Shown here in pieces: positions 18,488 through 22,383 of a stretch of DNA of 22,383 bases. Both the position numbers and the translations under genes were made by a program. This stretch comes from Pseudoneurospora amorphoporcata (lineage: Eukaryota > Ascomycota > Sordariomycetes > Sordariales > Sordariaceae). The notes beneath the pieces were generated by a model that was given only the letters and a program-made list of their open reading frames with translations, did no database searches and had not been told where the DNA came from. The stretch is from the NCBI GenBank assembly GCA_033297205.1, contig MU859396.1:1-22383 (forward strand), read 5' to 3'. Position 1 is the first letter of the stretch. Every line of letters begins with the position of its first letter.

Positions 18488-20853
18488 ATGGCGCAAACCG
18501 ACGGGGCCGACGCCGGCCACGCCGCGCCCTCTCAGCCGCCCATGAAATCCGGCACTGCCACTCCCAAGCTGAACAGCGAAGTCGAGCTCGGGAGTCTTCC
18601 CAGTGAAGCACAGATGGACATTATGCAGATGGCAAGGATAGGCGATATTGCGGGCATGGAGAAGCTCTTCGAGGCCGGCGAATACGATGCGACCTACTCG
18701 GACGATGAAGGCATCACGCCCCTACATGTAGGTTCAACCCACCTTTGCATACACAAGCTCGACTCGCCTTGCTGACCCTACTTCTCGCAGTGGGCCGCCA
18801 TCAACAACCAGTATGCCATGTGCAAGTTCCTCATCGACAAGGGCGCCGAGATAAACAAGAAGGGAGGAGAGAGCGTCGCAACACCCCTCCAATGGGCCGC
18901 CCAACGATGCCACTACTATACCGTCCACCTACTCCTCCAGCACGGCGCCGATCCCTTGATCACCGATTCTCAGGGGTACAACACACTACACATCAGCACC
19001 TTCAACGGCAACGTCCTGCTGATCGTCCTCCTCCTACACCAAGGCATCCCCGTCGACGTCGAAGATGCCTACGGCCATACCGCCCTCATGTGGTCAGCAT
19101 ACAAGGGATTCCCCGCCTGCGTTGACGTCTTCCTCCGATGGGGAGCCAGCGTCCACGCCAAGGACGAGCAAGGCTTCACGGCACTACACTGGGCCTTGGT
19201 CAAAGGAAGCCCGGGTTGCATCCAGAAGCTTATCGAGTACGGCGCCGACCGATTTGCAAAGACGGCCACGGGCAAGACCCCCTCGATTACGGCCCAGGAG
19301 CTCAACACGGTTGCCGCGTGGCAGAAGGCACTTAACGAGTGCGGTTACGACGAGCATGGCAACGCCATCGTCCCCAGCTGGCCTGGCGCGTCGTATCTCC
19401 TTCAGGATAGGAGGTCGTTCATAACCAAGTTCACGTTTCTGTGGCCGTTTGTGATGGTATGGGCTACCATGGTCGTCATGGCTGGCATGCCCGTCTTTGT
19501 TGGGATACCGTTGGGCATCTTGACGGGCTATGCCGTTCAGTGGGTGGCACAGCAGGTCATCGCTTATGCCCCACCAAATATGAGGCAACTGCAGAAGACG
19601 CCATGGATGGCTGGTATCTTTGCGGGGTCGCTGTTTTTGTGTACCACGAACTGGGTGTTGCGCATCTTTGGTAGCACAATGTTTGGAGAGGATGCAGCAG
19701 TCATGTCCAACTTGCTTTTCGCCTTTTTCATGTTCATGACTACCTGGTTCTACATCAGGTGTATGGTTGACGACCCTGGGTTTGTCCCCAAGATGGGAGG
19801 CGTTGCTGAGCAAAAGGCTGTCATCGATGAGCTTATCAGCGTGTGGAAGTTTGACGAGTCCAACTTTTGCGTTACCTGCATGATCCGCACGCCATTGAGG
19901 AGCAAGCATTGCCGTAGGTGTCAACGCTGCGTGGCGAAGCATGACCAGTGAGTACCTTGGGTCGATATTGGGGAATGACAGGGTGCTAACTGGGAATAGT
20001 CACTGCCCGTGGGTGTATAACTGCATCGGTGTCAACAACCATCGTCACTTTTTCCTGTACCTCATTAGCATGACGCTGGGCATAATTACCTATGACTGGT
20101 TGACCTACAGATGTGAGTTTGTCCAACCAACCCCCCCTGACAGACAAGCTGCTAACGCAGACAGACCTCTCCGTCCTCTCCGAGACCGCCTCCGACGAGT
20201 GCAACATCCTCGCTCCCTCGCTATGCCGCATCGTCAACGCCGACACCTACAGCCTCCTAACCGCCATCTGGGCCAGCCTCCAACTCACCTGGGTCTCCAT
20301 GCTCCTCTTCGTCCAGTTCATCCAAGTCTCCAGCGCGATGACCACCTACGAAAACATCCACGGCATCGACAACTACTCGGCCGCCTCCCTCAACAGCGCC
20401 TTCACCTCCACCGGCGCTCCCCTCAACCCACCCTCTCTTCCCGCTCCCGGCCCATCTCCCGCAGCCGCAGGCGGCGCTCGTCACGCTCACGGCGGTCGTC
20501 ACGGACACGGGAAACACGGTCATGGAAAGCAAGGCTTCATCAAGCAATGGTCTCGCCTCCTCGGCGTCGACGCCTTCATCGAGACCGCCGCAGGAAGAGG
20601 TGCGGCTACGGGCAAGGGATCCAAGAGAAATAAGCGCGGCAATCCCTATAGCAGAGGGTGCGTCACGAATTGTAAGGATTTCTGGTGCGATCCGAACCCA
20701 ATGTTTGGGAAGCATGAGAATGGCGCGGCGGTGCTGGGTGGCGTGCCGGTGAATTATACGGATATGTATGAGAGTCCGGGGGTGATGACTGCGAGTGGTG
20801 GAGGGAGGAGGAGAGGGGGTGGGTATGAGAGCGTTGCTGGGGAGGAGGTGTAG
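18488..20853 (+). CDS. AKR1: Akr1-type palmitoyltransferase (ankyrin repeats plus DHHC)
   Basis: The coding sequence is join(18488..18727,18791..19947,20000..20112,20165..20853), 732 aa. It attaches palmitate to cysteines of cytosolic-side proteins at Golgi or endosomal membranes; in yeast Akr1 acts on casein kinases Yck1/2 and in endocytosis. Introns of 63, 52 and 52 nt have GTAGGT, GTGAGT and GTGAGT donors and GCTGAC, GCTAAC and GCTAAC branch points. Five to six ankyrin repeats cover residues 40-236. Four membrane helices lie between about 291 and 402, and two more at about 480-500 and 535-556. The cysteine-rich domain (440-474) contains C440, C443, H453, C454, C457, C460 and the catalytic D465-H466-H467-C468; intron 2 splits the codon of H466. 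The TTxE motif is T563-T564-Y565-E566. A long Pro, Gly and His-rich tail follows. Confidence 0.97.
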
Positions 20854-21266
20854 ATGGGAAGTTGGTTGTACATGACTAGGGTTGACGATGGTTCAAATGA
20901 GCGTCTGAGTTCCAGAGGTCTGGGGCTCTTGGGATATTGGGTAATGACATAACTGAATTGACTCGTAGACTAATGACGATGAGTATTTTTTAGTTGGGGC
21001 GCAGCTTCAACATGCTTTGGTAATCACCGCACGAGGTTCTACACTTAAAGCAGCCAGGTCGGTATCGAGCTGTTTCCGCCTTTCATAACTTTACCCTAGG
21101 GGTGGTTTTTTTCCGAAATTTTAGATCTTTTTCTGTAAATTTCATTTTTTCTGAAATTCGGTAAATAACACTAGTGTAAATGATCCGTGCGCGCGCACAA
21201 CACCCACATTTTCAACCTTTAATAATAATACTAATTAACTAAACTACATAAAACCGACCGCGATAG
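20854..21266. other. 3' flank of AKR1, gene-free
   Basis: T-rich sequence around 21106-21160 contains CCGAAATTT (21114-21122) and, about 40 nt further on, GAAATTCGG (21152-21160), roughly inverted to each other. A perfect 12-bp palindrome GTGCGCGCGCAC is at 21187-21198, followed by TAATAATAATAC. No gene is supported. Confidence 0.4.
21187..21198. repeat. Perfect 12-bp palindrome of alternating G/C
   Basis: GTGCGCGCGCAC reads the same on both strands. Its TGCGCGCGC core recurs at 21342-21350. Alternating purine-pyrimidine of this kind can adopt Z-DNA; a function here is not known. Confidence 0.6.
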
Positions 21267-21542
21267 ACTCGTAGAAGTCTAGAGAATCCCCTCACGATAC
21301 CTCCTATCCGAAATGAAGCGATCTACTGCTATTTCGAGCAATGCGCGCGCCTCGGTGTGACGAACGGCAGTCTGATCTGCCTAAGTGAGATAGCTAAAGG
21401 TAGTAACTATCAGAGTCGTTCGGTGAAGCCAAAAGGTTCACAAGTATGGTATCGTTATACTGGTCTCAGTGATAATGATCAATTGACTACTGTCGAAGTA
21501 TCTGACAATCTGAGTTCTCTAGTCGTTCCTTTATACTTCTGA
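21267..21542 (+). CDS. Unknown open frame next to the AT-rich element
   Basis: A frame without stops spans 92 codons, from just after a TAG (21264-21266) to TGA (21540-21542), with no ATG in frame. Its translation around IYCYFEQCARLGVTNGS and VWYRYTGLSDND reads like protein, but I do not recognise it. The lack of a start suggests an exon or a relic, possibly of the adjacent mobile element. Unlike the DNA to its right it is not AT-saturated. Confidence 0.18.
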   Translation, partial: TRRSLENPLTIPPIRNEAIYCYFEQCARLGVTNGSLICLSEIAKGSNYQSRSVKPKGSQVWYRYTGLSDNDQLTTVEVSDNLSSLVVPLYF

Positions 21543-21590
21543 CACCTTGTCTCCCATTTGCCTGGTTGGTGTCTGCTCACGATGGTGTTC

Positions 21591-21636
21591 TGCTCACGGT
21601 GAGCACTTTCTCTTTGTGAGCGCCCTTCGGGCGTTC
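21591..21636. repeat. Two adjacent hairpins before the LTR-like boundary
   Basis: TGCTCAC (21591-21597) and GTGAGCA (21599-21605) form a 7-bp inverted repeat around a single G. GAGCGCCC (21618-21625) and GGGCGTTC (21629-21636) form an 8-bp stem (one G-T pair) around a TTC loop. TGCTCACG also occurs at 21574-21581 as a direct repeat. Confidence 0.5.
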
Positions 21637-21687
21637 CCCTGTCCCTATTCCTGGTCCTACGTCACAATATCTTATCGTAAGCGGGGC

Positions 21688-22383
21688 TGTCACATCCCAA
21701 AAACATGGTTGGTCCGCGTTATTACTTAAGTTCGTAACAAATATACTTTTCTAATAGTTCGTTTTAAGATAGGGGTTCTTAGTCTTCCGGTATTCGTAGT
21801 ATTTTTATATTAATTTTTATAAGTTTAATATTGATGGCCATAATAATTGTTAGTATTTTTAGTTTCGAAATTATAATTATATTATTAGAATAGGTTATAT
21901 TATTATTATTAAAAGTTTTAAAAATATAGATAGTATAGTATACCTTTTATTTCGCCTTTTAGGTTTTTAAGTGTTTTAATTTTCTAAAGAGAGTATTAGC
22001 GGCCCTATTATTTTTATTCAGCCGGTAGGAAATAACGAAATAGTATTATATTAGGAATTTAGTTTAACCCGTTTACTATAAATTAAGTAAATACTTCGTA
22101 ATAAAATATTTTAGTATTTTATAATTAATAATAATTAGGAATAGAATTTGTAATTTTACGAGTTCCGACTTTTAGTATTGGAGTATGCGGACAATAGTTA
22201 TTAGTTCTTTATTATAGATTGAATAATTATATTTTATCCTGTATATAATTTCAGAGAAGAAAGCGATTAGTTTTTGATTTCTTTTAACTTCTGTTAACGT
22301 GTGGCTAGTACTGTGCCTTGTAACTGCCTTGTACTACCTTGTAGTATAGAAGGCTGATTGCTGAGGACACTATTCCTTCTACG
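21688..22383 (+). mobile_element. Probable LTR retroelement edge, AT-decayed (RIP-like)
   Basis: TGTCACATCCC at 21688 resembles the TG-starting LTR ends of Ty3/gypsy chromoviruses. It is preceded by AAGCGGGG (21679-21686), which could be the polypurine tract next to a 3' LTR. From about 21722 to 22300 the DNA becomes strongly AT-rich, with many TA steps and few CA or TG steps, the pattern left by C-to-T mutation at CpA in RIP. No open frame survives there. The element runs off the window, so its far end, target duplication and coding region cannot be seen. The call of an LTR is inference; the AT saturation is directly visible. Confidence 0.45.
22316..22343 (+). repeat. Three spaced CCTTGTA heptamers
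   Basis: CCTTGTA occurs at 22316-22322, 22327-22333 and 22337-22343, with steps of 11 and 10 nt, directly after the AT-rich tract ends. Spacing near one helical turn could mean protein binding or a subterminal repeat of a mobile element. Confidence 0.5.

Noticed and set aside
1..22383. CRISPR array, 5S rRNA, toxin genes, secondary-metabolite cluster or virus-derived genes
   Set aside because: No regularly spaced repeats of CRISPR type, no recognisable 5S sequence and no signature enzymes or viral proteins were found on reading both strands.

Overview
The window looks like nuclear DNA of a filamentous ascomycete, most likely a Sordariomycete close to Neurospora or Sordaria. The reasons are short GT-AG introns of 52-63 nt with CTRAC branch points, C-ending codons in the housekeeping genes, long CT-rich leaders, wide gene-poor spacers, and an AT-saturated tract at the right end that resembles repeat-induced point mutation (RIP). 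This placement is inferred from style, not from a database match.

Left part (1-7 kb): on the minus strand there is a two-exon gene (829-2135) for an unrecognised protein. It has a Cys-pair N-terminus, a helical middle and a His/Gln/Asp-rich tail. A shorter, probably partial paralogue of the helical middle lies at 12-275. From 2.1 to 7.0 kb I see no convincing gene. That stretch holds a cluster of GTAAATAC motifs (5374-5439) and a strongly pyrimidine-rich leader-like stretch (5938-6055).

Middle (7-13.4 kb): an FSH1-type serine hydrolase (7023-7685, minus), a 15-bp minisatellite (8885-8959), an intronless tRNA-Val(AAC) on the minus strand (10202-10275) followed by T-runs, a 48-codon ORF with a signal-peptide-like sequence (11238-11384, minus), and a 100-codon unknown ORF with coding-like third positions (11874-12176, minus).

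Right part (13.4-20.9 kb) is conserved housekeeping: cystathionine beta-synthase (13498-15144, plus, one intron), the beta subunit of the SRP receptor (16182-17270, minus, no intron) and an Akr1-type ankyrin/DHHC palmitoyltransferase (18488-20853, plus, three introns). The first two are convergent; the last two are divergent and share a 1.2 kb intergenic region. Their roles are sulfur amino-acid synthesis, ER targeting and protein lipidation. Nothing suggests that they form a functional cluster.

Right end (20.9-22.4 kb): gene-poor DNA with palindromes and a short unknown ORF, then a TGTCACATCCC boundary preceded by a purine tract. This looks like the edge of an LTR retroelement, with the DNA behind it decayed to AT. 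I found no CRISPR array, no secondary-metabolite cluster and no clearly new multigene system. The most novel items are the paralogous unknown pair and the small secreted-peptide candidate.
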